DNA of 64,000 nt, from NCBI RefSeq assembly GCF_020551945.1, contig NZ_JAJBZH010000001.1, forward strand, positions 624,108 to 688,107, given 5' to 3'. This document shows, piece by piece, positions 1 through 9,177 of this stretch. The position numbers and the translations under genes are program-made. The stretch's first letter is position 1. Each line of letters opens with the position of its first letter. The notes under the pieces were generated by a model. That model made no database searches and was not told the origin of the DNA. It worked only from the letters and a program-made list of their open reading frames with translations. This DNA comes from Cellulosimicrobium marinum (lineage in GTDB: Bacteria; Actinomycetota; Actinomycetes; Actinomycetales; Cellulomonadaceae).

Positions 1-1
1 C

Positions 2-166
2 GTACCGCGTGCGCCCGGCGGTCACGCGGACTTCTACCGCGCCGTCGCGGCGTGGGCGCACGACGGCGCGCCCGCCCCCGTGGACCCGGCCGACGCCGTC
101 CGGACGGCCGAGGTGCTCGACGCCGCCCGGCGCAGCGCCCGGTCGGGGTCGCGCGTCGAGGTCTGA
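2..166 (+). CDS. Gfo/Idh/MocA family oxidoreductase, C-terminal fragment
   Basis: The window opens inside this gene and only the last 54 codons are visible. The tail has the family's typical ending: a Gly-His-x-x-Phe-Tyr segment, an amphipathic AVAAWAHDG helix, a PVDPADAVRT stretch and a final AARRSARSG helix. Members are NAD(P)-dependent sugar or polyol dehydrogenases. The catalytic and nucleotide-binding parts lie outside the window, so the substrate cannot be guessed. Reading frame and stop codon are clear. The family call rests on a short C-terminal signature only. Confidence 0.6.
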   Translation, partial: VPRAPGGHADFYRAVAAWAHDGAPAPVDPADAVRTAEVLDAARRSARSGSRVEV

Positions 167-232
167 CCGCCCGTCACGGTCCGGCCTGTGGATAACTCCA
201 CGGCAGTGCCCCCACCGCGGTGAGATGGGGAC

Positions 233-1876
233 ATGCCCGTCCCGCCCGCGCCGTGGCCGCGCCGCGACCCCCGACCGTCGGACCCGACGCCGTCCGAACC
301 CGCCGTCCCCGCTCCCGTCGCCGCCGCGCTGGCGGCAGCGGGCTGGAGCGTCCGCGACCGGCCCGGAGCGCCGTCCGGCGTCGTCGCCGCGGGGTCGGAC
401 GGCACGCTGTGCACGATCCACCTTCTCGACGTCCCGGAGGGGCCGACGGCCCGCGCCGCGCTCGTCGAGCACCTGCACGGCCTCCCGACCGACGAGCAGC
501 ACCTCGCCGCCGTGCGACAGGTCCTCGACGCGGGCACGGGGACCCTCGCGGTCCTCGTCGAGCACGCCGACGGGCTCGGCCTCGACGAGCTCGTGGCTGC
601 GCGCGAGCCCCTCGACCCGGGGGAGGCCGTCACGCTCGTCGTCCCCGTGGCACAGGCGCTCGCGGCGCTGCACCGGACCGGTCGCGTGCACGGGTCGCTC
701 GACGCGCGGGCGGTGACCGTCGCCCCCGACGGCCGCGCCGTCGTCCGACCGCCGCTCACCCCGCCCGGCGGCACCCCGGCCGACGACGTGCGCGACCTGG
801 CCCGGCTCGTGCTCGACGTCGTGCCGCCACCCGCCTCGTCGCACCCCGCCGCACCGTCGCACTCCCTCGACCCCGCTCGCGCCGCGGCCCTCGCCGCGCT
901 CCACGCCGAGCTCGTCGCCGCGCTGCGCGACGACCCGGCCGCCCGTCCCGCGGCGGGGACGTTCGCCGCACGCTGCTACGACGCGGTGCCCCCGTCGCCG
1001 CTCGTCATGCCGGACCCGGCGCGTCTCGTCGCGACGGCGCTCGGCAGCCGCCGCGTGCTGGCGGCGCCCGCGGCGGTGAGCGGCCGAGGCACGGGGGAGG
1101 GCGGGACACCACCCGGTCGCCGGGCCGCCCGGGAGGCGAGGGCGGGCCGCTCGGGGTCGCCGACCCCAGGACCGACGCCCGTACCGAGGCGCCCCCGTCG
1201 TGCAGGCCGGGCGCGAACCGGCGGAGTGGGCGCCCGTGGCGGCACCGGGCCGACCTCCGCGTTCGCCACGGCGGGCGGTGGGCGGCTGCGCGTCGCGCTC
1301 CTCACCCTCGGCGCGGCCGTCGCGGTCGGGGCGTTCGTCCTCGTCGGTGTCCAGGTGGTCGGCCAGGCGTCCGACCCGCGCCCGGACCCGCAGGCGGCGC
1401 CCGCGGCCGGCTCGCCCGCCGAGACCTCGACAGAGCCGACGACCGAGCCGGCGACGGACCCGACGACGACGGACCCGACGACGGCGGACCCGACGACGGA
1501 TAGGAGCGACCCCGCCACCGCGGCGCGCGAGCTCACCGCCCGACGCGTCGCGCTGCTGTCCGAGAGGTCCGGCGAGCTGGCCGGGGTCGTCGTGCCCGGT
1601 TCGGCGGCCGAGCACGCCGAGCGTGCGGTCCTCGCCGAGCTCGACGGGGTCGACGTGATCGACGCGCGCGCCGAGGTCTTCGCCGTGCGACCCGGGTCCG
1701 GGGTGCAGGGCGAGGAGGTCGCGCCGGAGGTCGAGGTCGAGGTGGACTACGCGGTCGGCGCGCACCGCCAGCGCGTGGACGGGACGGACGTGCACGTCCC
1801 CGCGTCGCCGCGCACGACGGTGGTGCTCGTGCTGCGCTGGACGGATCACGGGTGGCGCGTGGGCGAGGTGCGCTGA
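233..1876 (+). CDS. membrane-anchored pseudokinase-like protein
   Basis: A 547-residue protein of three parts. Residues about 30-260 resemble a degenerate Ser/Thr kinase fold: a VHGSLDARAVTVAPDG segment sits where active kinases have HRDxKxxN, and there is no DFG and no obvious ATP-binding lysine, so it is probably catalytically dead. A Pro/Arg-rich linker follows, then one membrane helix (about 360-385), a Thr/Pro/Asp-rich spacer with repeated DPTT units, and an extracytoplasmic domain of about 115 residues rich in acidic beta strands. The ATG start lies 66 bases after the preceding stop. Such pseudokinases are usually structural or signalling scaffolds; the role here is unknown. Confidence 0.55.
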   Translation: MPVPPAPWPRRDPRPSDPTPSEPAVPAPVAAALAAAGWSVRDRPGAPSGVVAAGSDGTLCTIHLLDVPEGPTARAALVEHLHGLPTDEQHLAAVRQVLDAGTGTLAVLVEHADGLGLDELVAAREPLDPGEAVTLVVPVAQALAALHRTGRVHGSLDARAVTVAPDGRAVVRPPLTPPGGTPADDVRDLARLVLDVVPPPASSHPAAPSHSLDPARAAALAALHAELVAALRDDPAARPAAGTFAARCYDAVPPSPLVMPDPARLVATALGSRRVLAAPAAVSGRGTGEGGTPPGRRAAREARAGRSGSPTPGPTPVPRRPRRAGRARTGGVGARGGTGPTSAFATAGGGRLRVALLTLGAAVAVGAFVLVGVQVVGQASDPRPDPQAAPAAGSPAETSTEPTTEPATDPTTTDPTTADPTTDRSDPATAARELTARRVALLSERSGELAGVVVPGSAAEHAERAVLAELDGVDVIDARAEVFAVRPGSGVQGEEVAPEVEVEVDYAVGAHRQRVDGTDVHVPASPRTTVVLVLRWTDHGWRVGEVR

Positions 1877-1904
1877 CCGCGCGAGGCGCCCTGAGGGGTG
1901 GACG

Positions 1905-2795
1905 TCAGCGCGCGACGACGCTCCGTGCGGCGCCGTCGAGCTCGGGGTCCTCGTAACGGAACCCGCTCGCCTCGAGGACCGTGGGCAGGGCCCGCTGCGA
2001 CCCGAGGATGTCCGTCGCGAGCTCGCCCAGGACGACCTTGAGCGCGACGGCCGGCACGGCGACGACGGCCGGGCGGTGCAGTGCGCGCGCGAGCGCGGCG
2101 GTGACCTGGGCGTTCGTCGCGGGCAGCGGCGCGCAGAGGTTCACCGGGCCGTGGACGGGAGCGGTGAGGAGGTGGCGCAGGGCGGCGACCTCGTCGCGCA
2201 GCGTGATCCAGCTCCAGTACTGGGTGCCCGGCCCGAGGCGACCACCGACCCCGAGGCGCAGGAGGGGCAGCAGTCGGCCGAGCGCGCCGCCCCCCGGGGC
2301 GAGCACGATCCCGGTGCGCGCGTGCACCACGCGGACCCCGGCGTCCTGCGCCGGGGCGGTGGCGGCCTCCCACTCGCGCACGAGGCGCGCGAGGAACCCG
2401 TCGCCGGGAGCCGAGGTCTCGGTGAGCACCTGGGCGCCGCGGTCGCCGTAGTAGCCGATCGCGGACCCCTGCACCCACACGGGCGGCGGCGCGTCGAGAC
2501 CGGCGAGCGTGCGCGCGAGGAGACCGGTGGTGCGGGTGCGCGACGTGAGGAGGGTGCGCTTGTACGCGGCGGTCCAGCGGCGGTCCCCGATCCCCGCGCC
2601 CGCGAGGTTGACGACCGCGTCCGCGCCGTCGAGCGCCGCAGGGTCGAGGATCCCGGCGTCGGGGTCCCACTCGTGCTCGTCCGCCGTCTGTGGGGCGCGG
2701 CGCACGAGCCGGCGCACGTGGTGACCGTCCTCACGCAGCCGTTCGAGCAGCTCGCTGCCGATCAGGCCGTGCGAGCCGGCCACCACGATGTCCAT
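1905..2795 (-). CDS. TIGR01777-family NAD(P)-dependent epimerase (SDR)
   Basis: A 296-residue extended short-chain dehydrogenase. It opens with the Rossmann motif GSHGLIGSEL and then a VRRAPQ segment for the cofactor. The WVQGSAIGYYGDRG segment matches the YfcH/SulA-like TIGR01777 subfamily, and NLAGAGI and ALRHLLTAPVHGPVNLCAP are also typical. Members are cytosolic and their substrates mostly unknown. I chose the ATG at 2795 because the Rossmann fold begins at residue 2; the frame stays open upstream but that part is low-complexity and non-homologous. It lies downstream of sucB, a common neighbour in actinobacteria. Confidence 0.85.
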   Translation of the reverse strand: MDIVVAGSHGLIGSELLERLREDGHHVRRLVRRAPQTADEHEWDPDAGILDPAALDGADAVVNLAGAGIGDRRWTAAYKRTLLTSRTRTTGLLARTLAGLDAPPPVWVQGSAIGYYGDRGAQVLTETSAPGDGFLARLVREWEAATAPAQDAGVRVVHARTGIVLAPGGGALGRLLPLLRLGVGGRLGPGTQYWSWITLRDEVAALRHLLTAPVHGPVNLCAPLPATNAQVTAALARALHRPAVVAVPAVALKVVLGELATDILGSQRALPTVLEASGFRYEDPELDGAARSVVAR

Positions 2796-2845
2796 GCCCC
2801 CACGGTACGGGGCATGACGCCACTTCACCGGACGGGCCGGGCACG

Positions 2846-2882
2846 CCGAGGGCCCCGGCGCTCGTGCTGCCGGGGCCCTCGG
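2846..2882. terminator. hairpin terminator after sucB
   Basis: A perfect 14-bp stem (2846-2859 with 2869-2882) closes a 9-nt loop. It lies just past the sucB stop codon, in the 133 bases before the epimerase start. No T-run follows, as is common for GC-rich actinobacterial terminators. Confidence 0.7.
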
Positions 2883-2928
2883 GGGGTCGTGCCGTGCGGG
2901 TGCGCCGCGCGGCGGTGTCAGCGGATCG

Positions 2929-4746
2929 TCAGAGGCCGACCTCGGCCTCGAACGCGCCTTCCTCGATGCGGTTCTTGATCGCCGTGAGGAAACGGGCCGC
3001 GTCGGCGCCGTCGACCAGACGGTGGTCGTAGGACAGGAAGATGAAGCACGTCGAGCGGATGCCGATCGTGTCGTTCCCGTCCGCGTCGGTGACGACGGCG
3101 GCGCGCTTGGTGATGGTGCCCGTGCCGAGGATCGCGACCTGGCCCACGGGGACGATCGGCGTGTCGAAGACCGCGCCGCCCGACCCGGTGTTCGTGATGG
3201 TGAACGTCGCACCCGCGAGCTCGTCCGGACCCACCTTGTTCGCCCGCGTGCGGGCGCCGAGGTCGGCGATCTTCCGGGCGACGCCCGCGAGGTTGAGGTC
3301 GCCCGCGTCCTTGATCACCGGGACGACGAGGCCGCGCTCGGTGTCCACCGCGATGCCGACGTTCTCCTGGCCGTGGTAGGTGATCTCGTCCTCGGCGAAC
3401 GTCGCGTTGATCTTCGGGTACGCCTTGAGCGCCTCGACCGCCGCGAGCGTGAAGAACGGCAGGAACGTGAGGTTCGCACCCTCGCGCGCCTTGAAGTCCG
3501 CCTTCGCGCGGTTGCGCAGGGCGGCGACGCGCGTGACGTCGACCTCGACCGCCGTCGTGAGCTGGGCCTGCGTGCTCAGCGCCTCGACCATGCGGCTTGC
3601 GACGAGCTTGCGCAGGCGGCTCGTCTTCTCCGTGGTGCCGCGCAGCGGCGAGATCGCGGGGACCGACGGCTTCTTCGGGGCGGACTCCGCGGCGGGTGCC
3701 GCCGGGGCGGCGGCGCTCGTCGAGGCGGCCTCGGCCTGGCGGGCGGCCTCCAGCACGTCCTCCTTGCGGATGCGGCCCCCGACGCCCGTGCCGGTCACCG
3801 ACGCGAGGTCGACGCCCTTGTCGGCGGCGAGCTTGCGCACGAGCGGCGTGAGGTAGGTCCCGCCCGCCTTCGCGGCCGGGGCGGGGGTGGCGCCCGGGGC
3901 CGACGGCGCGGCCTGCTTCTGCTCGGCCTGCTTCGGCTCGGGCGCGCTGGTGGTGGACGGGGCCTCCTGCGCGGCCTGCGCCGGGACGTCGGCCTCGCTC
4001 GCGGGGGTCTCGGCCTTGGCCGGGGCCGCGGGCTCGGCCTGCTTCGGCTGCTCGGGCTCGGACTGCTCCGGCTGCTCCGGCTGCTCCGGGGCGGGTGCCT
4101 GCTCGGCCGGGGCCGCGCCGGAGCCGACGATCGCGAGGACCGCGCCGACCTCGACGGTCTCGTCCTCCTCGACGAGGATCTGCTGCACGGTGCCCGCCAC
4201 GGGGGACGGCACCTCGGTGTCGACCTTGTCGGTCGACACCTCGAGCAGGGGCTCGTCGACCTCGACCGTGTCGCCGACGGACTTCAGCCAGCGGGTGACG
4301 GTGCCCTCGGTGACGGACTCGCCGAGCGCGGGGAGCTTGATCTCCTCGCCCCCGCCCCCGCCGCCGCTCGCGGGCGCGGCGTCGGCGGCCGGCGCCTGCT
4401 GCTGCTCCTGCTCCTGCTGGGGCTGCTCCTCGGCGGCGGGCTCCTCGGCGGGGGCCTCCTGCTCCGCCGGCGCCTCGTCCTGCGCGGGCGCGGCGTCGCC
4501 GCCGCCCTCGCCGGAGCCGATGACGGCCAGGTTCGCGCCGACCTCGACGGTCTCGTCCTCCTCGACGAGGATCTTCTCGAGGACGCCCGCGACGGGCGAC
4601 GGGATCTCGGTGTCGACCTTGTCGGTCGACACCTCGAGCAGGGGCTCGTCGACCTCGACGGTGTCGCCGACGGACTTCAGCCAGCGGGTGACGGTGCCTT
4701 CGGTGACGGACTCGCCGAGGGCCGGCATCTGCACGTTCTCAGACAT
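2929..4746 (-). CDS. sucB: dihydrolipoamide acyltransferase (E2) of a 2-oxoacid dehydrogenase complex
   Basis: The 605-residue E2 core of pyruvate/2-oxoglutarate dehydrogenase. Two nearly identical lipoyl domains (about 2-77 and 135-210) carry the lipoylated lysine in a TDKVDTE motif (K43 and K174). Each is followed by a long Ala/Pro/Glu/Gln linker. A peripheral-subunit-binding domain follows at about 297-340 ([23 protein letters not shown]), then the catalytic acyltransferase domain (about 370-605) with the SYDHRLVDG active-site motif near the end. In actinobacteria this E2 usually serves both complexes. It lies 30 bases downstream of lpdA, so the two are probably co-transcribed. Naming as sucB follows the usual annotation of the two-lipoyl actinobacterial form. 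Confidence 0.95.
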   Translation of the reverse strand: MSENVQMPALGESVTEGTVTRWLKSVGDTVEVDEPLLEVSTDKVDTEIPSPVAGVLEKILVEEDETVEVGANLAVIGSGEGGGDAAPAQDEAPAEQEAPAEEPAAEEQPQQEQEQQQAPAADAAPASGGGGGGEEIKLPALGESVTEGTVTRWLKSVGDTVEVDEPLLEVSTDKVDTEVPSPVAGTVQQILVEEDETVEVGAVLAIVGSGAAPAEQAPAPEQPEQPEQSEPEQPKQAEPAAPAKAETPASEADVPAQAAQEAPSTTSAPEPKQAEQKQAAPSAPGATPAPAAKAGGTYLTPLVRKLAADKGVDLASVTGTGVGGRIRKEDVLEAARQAEAASTSAAAPAAPAAESAPKKPSVPAISPLRGTTEKTSRLRKLVASRMVEALSTQAQLTTAVEVDVTRVAALRNRAKADFKAREGANLTFLPFFTLAAVEALKAYPKINATFAEDEITYHGQENVGIAVDTERGLVVPVIKDAGDLNLAGVARKIADLGARTRANKVGPDELAGATFTITNTGSGGAVFDTPIVPVGQVAILGTGTITKRAAVVTDADGNDTIGIRSTCFIFLSYDHRLVDGADAARFLTAIKNRIEEGAFEAEVGL

Positions 4747-4776
4747 GACCTGCCTGGTCTCCTTCGATCGTTGGGG

Positions 4777-6159
4777 TCAGTTGTGGGCGTGCAGAGGCTT
4801 GCCGGCCAGGGCCAGGTGCGCCTCTCCGAGTGCCTCGTTCTGGGTGGGGTGGGCGTGGACGAGGGCGGCGACGTCTTCCGGGTACGCCTCCCAGCCCACG
4901 ATGAGCTGGCCCTCGCCGACGAGCTCGCCGACGCGCGCACCGATCATGTGCACGCCGACGACGGGACCGTCCGTGCGGCGCACGAGCTTGACGAACCCGC
5001 TCGTGCCGAGGATCTTGCTCTTGCCGTTGCCCGCGAGGTTGTACTCGAGGGACTCCACGGCGTCGGCGCCGAACGTCTCGCGGGCCGCGGCCTCGGTGAG
5101 CCCGACGGACGCGACCTCCGGCTCGCAGTACGTGACGCGGGGGATCGACGACTCGACGATCGGCGTCGGGTCGAGGCCCGCGATCTGCTCCGCGAGGATG
5201 ATGCCCTGGGCGAAGCCGCGGTGCGCGAGCTGCAGGCCGGGGACGATGTCGCCGGCGGCCCAGACGTTGCCGACGCCGGTGTGCAGGCGCTCGTCGACGA
5301 CCACGAAGCCGCGGTCGAGGCGGACGCCCTGCTCCTCGAACCCGAGTCCCGCCGTGCGGGGGCCGCGGCCGACCGCGACGAGCAGCAGGTCGGCGTCGAA
5401 GGTCTTCCCGGACTCGAGCGTCACGGTGACGCCGGAGTCGGTCTCCTTGACGCCCGCGAAACGGTCCCCGAGGGAGAACGCGATGCCGCGCTTGCGGAAC
5501 GCGCGCTCGAGCGCCTTTGACAGCGCCGCGTCCTCGTTCGGCACGAGGTGGGGGAGGGCCTCGACGATCTGGACGTCGGCGCCGAACGAGCGCCACACGC
5601 TCGCGAACTCGACCCCGATGACGCCGCCGCCGAGCACCACGACGGACGACGGCACGCGGTCGAGCCGCAGCGCCTGGTCCGACGTGATGACGCGCCCGCC
5701 GATCTCGAGGCCGGGGAGGGTGCGGGAGGACGAGCCGGTGGCGAGCACGACGTGGCGGCCGGTCCAGCGCGTCCCGTCGACCTCGACGGTGTCCGGCGCC
5801 ACGAGGCGGCCGTGGCCCTCGACGTACGTGATGCCGCGCGACGCGACGAGGCCTTGCAGGCCCTTGTACAGGCCGGCGACCACGCCGTCCTTGTACCGGT
5901 TCACGGCCGGCATGTCGACGCCGTCGAACGTGCTGCGGACCCCGAAGCGCTCGCCCTCGCGGGCGCCGTCGGCCAGCTCCGCCGCGTGCAGCAGGGCCTT
6001 GGTGGGGATGCACCCGTCGTGCAGGCACGTGCCGCCGAGCTTGCCGGACTCGATCAGGGCGACCGAGAGGCCGAACTGGGCGGACCGCAGCGCGGTCGCG
6101 TAGCCGGCGCTGCCTCCGCCCAGGACGACGACGTCGAATGGTGTGCCGGGATCGGCCAC
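4777..6159 (-). CDS. lpdA: dihydrolipoyl dehydrogenase (E3)
   Basis: A flavoprotein that reoxidises the lipoyl groups of E2 with NAD. The FAD Rossmann motif VVLGGGSAGYAT lies at the N terminus, the redox disulfide at C45/C50 in GGTCLHDGCIPTK, the NAD-binding motif in VVVLGGGVIGVEFAS, and the interface HAHPTQNEAL carries the catalytic His-Glu pair. The frame is open to 6261, but the upstream extension is Arg/Pro-rich. I chose the GTG at 6159 because AAGGAG lies 6 nt before it and FAD binding starts at once, giving 460 residues, the normal family length. It is followed directly by sucB. Confidence 0.95.
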   Translation of the reverse strand: MADPGTPFDVVVLGGGSAGYATALRSAQFGLSVALIESGKLGGTCLHDGCIPTKALLHAAELADGAREGERFGVRSTFDGVDMPAVNRYKDGVVAGLYKGLQGLVASRGITYVEGHGRLVAPDTVEVDGTRWTGRHVVLATGSSSRTLPGLEIGGRVITSDQALRLDRVPSSVVVLGGGVIGVEFASVWRSFGADVQIVEALPHLVPNEDAALSKALERAFRKRGIAFSLGDRFAGVKETDSGVTVTLESGKTFDADLLLVAVGRGPRTAGLGFEEQGVRLDRGFVVVDERLHTGVGNVWAAGDIVPGLQLAHRGFAQGIILAEQIAGLDPTPIVESSIPRVTYCEPEVASVGLTEAAARETFGADAVESLEYNLAGNGKSKILGTSGFVKLVRRTDGPVVGVHMIGARVGELVGEGQLIVGWEAYPEDVAALVHAHPTQNEALGEAHLALAGKPLHAHN

Positions 6160-6393
6160 GGACGACTCCTTCGCGAGGGGAGAGCGGTGCGGACGCCCAC
6201 CGCGCGCCGCCGGCCGGGACGGGGCGCCGGACCGCGACGGGTGGACGTTCTCCTGTGACATCTTGGCACCTCGCGCACCCCCTCCCCAATCGAAACGGGC
6301 GTCGACCCCTGTGACGATGGAGACAGGCGCGCGGTGGGCGTGGCTGGCAGCCGTACCCGGGACGGCCTCAGCGGCGGGTTGTACCCTGCCGAT

Positions 6394-6732
6394 GTGTCCC
6401 GCCTCTCACGACTGTTCTCCCGCCGCGGCCCGTCCGCCGCGGGCGGCTCCGGCGCGACGACCTCGGACGGCCGCCGCGTGACGCTCGAGCACCTGCAGGA
6501 GTTCGTCCGCACGCGCGTCGGCGTCGAGGCGTACGTGGAGCCGCCCACGCAGGACACCGGCTCCACCCTGCTGCTCATCGCGACGACGGGGGAGTGGACG
6601 CGCCGCCGCGTCCCCGACGAGCGCACGGCGTTCGACGTCGCGGGCTCGCTCGGCGTGCCCGTGTACAACGTGCGGTTCACGGGCTACCCGCAGCGCATGC
6701 GGGACTGGAACTCCGCGCAGCGGCGCCGCTGA
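6394..6732 (+). CDS. conserved actinobacterial hypothetical protein
   Basis: A 112-residue soluble protein, divergent from lpdA. A basic Arg/Ser N terminus leads into a compact alpha/beta domain (VTLEHLQEFVRTRVGVEAYVEPP, LLLIATTGEWTRR, AFDVAGSLGVPVYNVRFTGYP). I recognise the pattern as a small protein often seen beside pepA/lpdA in related actinobacteria, without a known function. The GTG at 6394 is my choice; a GTG at 6334 would add 20 residues that look non-homologous. Confidence 0.6.
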   Translation: MSRLSRLFSRRGPSAAGGSGATTSDGRRVTLEHLQEFVRTRVGVEAYVEPPTQDTGSTLLLIATTGEWTRRRVPDERTAFDVAGSLGVPVYNVRFTGYPQRMRDWNSAQRRR

Positions 6733-6764
6733 GCGACGCCGCCGCGCGGACGGGGACCGGGGCG

Positions 6765-8270
6765 TCAGCGCCCGGCGCGGCCCTCCAGCAGGCTCACGAG
6801 GGTGCGGACGGCGACGCCCGTGCCGCCCACGGGCGTGTACCCGTGCGCGGCGCCGTCGTTGAACGCCGGGCCCGCGATGTCGAGGTGCGCCCACGGCGTC
6901 GAGCCGACGAACTCCTGGAGGAACAGGCCCGCGACGAGCATGCCGCCGAACCGGTCGCCGATGTTCGCGAGGTCCGCGACCTTCGACTTCAGGGACGCGC
7001 CCAGCTCCTCGGGCAGGGGCATGGGCCAGAACTGCTCGCCCGCGCCCTCCGCCGCCGCCACGACCTCCGCGCGCACGTCGTCCGAGCCCATGACGGCCGA
7101 GACCCGGTTGCCGAGCGCGACCATCTGCGCGCCGGTGAGGGTCGCGACGTCGAGCACGGCGTCGGGCTTCTCCTCGACCGCGGCGACGAGGCCGTCCGCC
7201 ATGACGAGGCGACCCTCGGCGTCGGTGTTGAGCACCTCGACCGTGGTGCCGCCACGGATCGTGATGACGTCCGAGGGTCGCTGCGCCGTCCCCGACGGCA
7301 TGTTCTCGGCGAGGCAGAGCCAGCCCGTCACGGCGACGGGCAGCCCGAGCCGCGCGGCCGCCACGACGGCGCCGAGCACGGCCGCCGCCCCCGCCATGTC
7401 GGACTTCATGGCCTCCATGCCCTTGGCGGGCTTGATGGAGATGCCGCCCGAGTCGAACGTGATGCCCTTGCCGACGAGCGCCACCTTCCCGGCCGGGCGC
7501 GACGGCGCGTAGGCGACCTTGACGAGGCGCGGCCCCCGGGCGGAACCCTGGCCCACCCCGACGAGACCGCCGTACCCGCCCGCGACGAGCGCCTTGTCGT
7601 CCAGCACGGTGACCTTGAGGCCCTTCGCGCCGGACTCCTTGACGGCCTGCTTCGCGAGGTCCGCGAACGCCGCCGGGTAGAGGTCGTTCGGCGCGGCGTT
7701 CACCAGGTCGCGCGCGGAGTTCACGGCGTCCGCGACGACCCGGGCGCGCTCGACCGCCGCCTTCGTCGCCGCGCTGCGCGCGCCGGGGGCGAGCACCTCG
7801 ATCGTCGCGGGCGGCTGGGCAGCCCGCGACGTCGCGGCGTCGCCCGAGCGGTAGCGCACGAACGCGTACGCGCCGAGCAGGGCGCCCTCCGCCACCGCAC
7901 CGACCTCCGCGTCGTCGGCCACGGGCAGCGCGACCGCGACGGACGACGTCCCGGCGAGGGCGCGGACCGCGGCACCCGCGGCACGCCGCAGCGCCTCGGC
8001 GCTGAAGGTCCCGTCCCCGCGGCGGGCGCCCAGCCCGACGAGCACGAGGACGCCGGCGGCGACGTCGGGGCCTGCGGGGAGCTTGCGGACCTCGTCGGCG
8101 GCGCCCGAGATGCCGAGCGACGGCGCGAGGTCCTCGAGGCCGGCGACGACCGCGCGGGGCAGGTCGCCCCCGACGATCGCGACGCCGTCCGACGTCGTGT
8201 GGGTGCCGACGACGAGTGCGTCGACCTTGGCACCGGCGGGATTCTTGCTGGAGACGGTCAGTTCAGCCAC
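6765..8270 (-). CDS. pepA: leucyl aminopeptidase (M17)
   Basis: A 501-residue cytosolic dimetal aminopeptidase that frees N-terminal residues from peptides. The M17 signature NTDAEGRL lies near residue 347, and the metal/catalytic lysine segment VGKGITFDSGGISIKP about 70 residues earlier; KSDMAGAAAVLG follows. The N-terminal third is the more variable macro-like domain. I chose the GTG at 8270 (protein begins AELTVSSKNPAG), since the open frame upstream is Arg-rich non-homologous sequence. It ends 32 bases from the convergent small gene. Confidence 0.93.
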   Translation of the reverse strand: MAELTVSSKNPAGAKVDALVVGTHTTSDGVAIVGGDLPRAVVAGLEDLAPSLGISGAADEVRKLPAGPDVAAGVLVLVGLGARRGDGTFSAEALRRAAGAAVRALAGTSSVAVALPVADDAEVGAVAEGALLGAYAFVRYRSGDAATSRAAQPPATIEVLAPGARSAATKAAVERARVVADAVNSARDLVNAAPNDLYPAAFADLAKQAVKESGAKGLKVTVLDDKALVAGGYGGLVGVGQGSARGPRLVKVAYAPSRPAGKVALVGKGITFDSGGISIKPAKGMEAMKSDMAGAAAVLGAVVAAARLGLPVAVTGWLCLAENMPSGTAQRPSDVITIRGGTTVEVLNTDAEGRLVMADGLVAAVEEKPDAVLDVATLTGAQMVALGNRVSAVMGSDDVRAEVVAAAEGAGEQFWPMPLPEELGASLKSKVADLANIGDRFGGMLVAGLFLQEFVGSTPWAHLDIAGPAFNDGAAHGYTPVGGTGVAVRTLVSLLEGRAGR

Positions 8271-8350
8271 ACCGGCGATGCTAACCCGGGAGACCGACGG
8301 CGGCCGGGCCGATTCCCGGCGGACCCGCGGGCGCCGGTACGCTCGGCGGC

Positions 8351-8707
8351 GTGGTCCTTCCCCTCGTGCTCGTCGTCGTCGCGGCGTGCGTGGCGCTCGC
8401 GGGCTGGGCGACGGTGTTCGTCGTGCGCGACCGCGCGGTGGTCCTGCGCCAGCTCTGGGGCGGTGCCGTCGTCGAGGGGCTGATGCTCCTGCAGTGTCTC
8501 GTCCTCGCGGTCCTCGGCGTGACCGGGACGGCACCGACCGATCCCGTGCTGCTGTGGGGCTACCTCGTGACCGCCCTGTTCGTGCTCCCCGTGGCCGCGC
8601 TGTGGGCGTTCGCGGAGCGGACCCGCTGGAGCTCGGTGGTGCTCGCCGTCGCGGCGCTGACCGTCGCGTTCCTGCAGTGGCGCGTCTGGCAGATCTGGAA
8701 CTCGTGA
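8351..8707 (+). CDS. small integral membrane protein, first of the pyrD operon
   Basis: A 118-residue hydrophobic protein with about four predicted membrane helices (start, about 35-57, 62-85 and 92-110) and almost no soluble part. The GTG at 8351 follows the short divergent region with pepA. The next gene starts 14 bases downstream. I do not recognise a functional family; it resembles small uncharacterised membrane proteins often placed upstream of pyrD in this group. Confidence 0.6.
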   Translation: MVLPLVLVVVAACVALAGWATVFVVRDRAVVLRQLWGGAVVEGLMLLQCLVLAVLGVTGTAPTDPVLLWGYLVTALFVLPVAALWAFAERTRWSSVVLAVAALTVAFLQWRVWQIWNS

Positions 8708-8721
8708 GCCCGGAGGGCAGG

Positions 8722-9177
8722 ATGAGCGCACCCGCGCGCGCACCGCGCGCGACCGGCACCGGCTTCGGCCGGGTGCTGGTCGTCGTCTACGGCGTCTTCG
8801 CCGTCGCCGCGACGGCGCGCGCCGGCGTGCAGCTCCTGCGCGACTGGCACGAGGCGCCCCTCGCGTACGGGCTGTCGGCGTTCGCCGCCGTCGTCTACGT
8901 CGTCGCGACGGTCGCCCTCGCGCGCGGCGGCCCGGTCGCGCGCCGCGTCGCGTGGTCCGCGGTGGGCGTCGAGCTCGTCGGTGTCCTCGCCGTCGGGACC
9001 CTCTCGCTCGTGGACCCCGCCGCCTTCCCGGAGGCGACCGTGTGGTCCGGCTTCGGCCAGGGCTACGGGTACGTCCCCCTCGTCCTGCCGTTCGTCGGTC
9101 TCTGGTGGCTGTGGCGCACGCGCACGCCGGACCCCGACCGCCCCACCGACCCCGACACCCCGGAGGACGCCGCATGA
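8722..9177 (+). CDS. membrane protein of unknown function
   Basis: A 151-residue protein with four membrane helices: about 14-35, 48-68, 75-95 and a C-terminal one around VPLVLPFVGLWWLW. The WSGFGQGYGYVPL motif before the last helix and the Pro/Asp-rich tail are typical of an actinobacterial family found upstream of pyrD. GGAGG lies 6 bases before the ATG. Its stop overlaps the pyrD start by 4 bases (ATGA), so the two are translationally coupled. Confidence 0.65.
   Translation: MSAPARAPRATGTGFGRVLVVVYGVFAVAATARAGVQLLRDWHEAPLAYGLSAFAAVVYVVATVALARGGPVARRVAWSAVGVELVGVLAVGTLSLVDPAAFPEATVWSGFGQGYGYVPLVLPFVGLWWLWRTRTPDPDRPTDPDTPEDAA

Noticed and set aside
1440-1500. DNA repeat in the pseudokinase gene
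   Set aside because: It is a short Thr/Asp/Pro coding repeat in a linker, not a mobile or regulatory element.
4130-4740. Direct repeat of about 230 bp in sucB
   Set aside because: It is explained by the two near-identical lipoyl domains.
3022-5520. Long plus-strand open frame of 832 codons opposite sucB and lpdA
   Set aside because: It mirrors two certain genes; its Arg/Leu/Gly-rich translation has no domain. High GC keeps antisense frames open.
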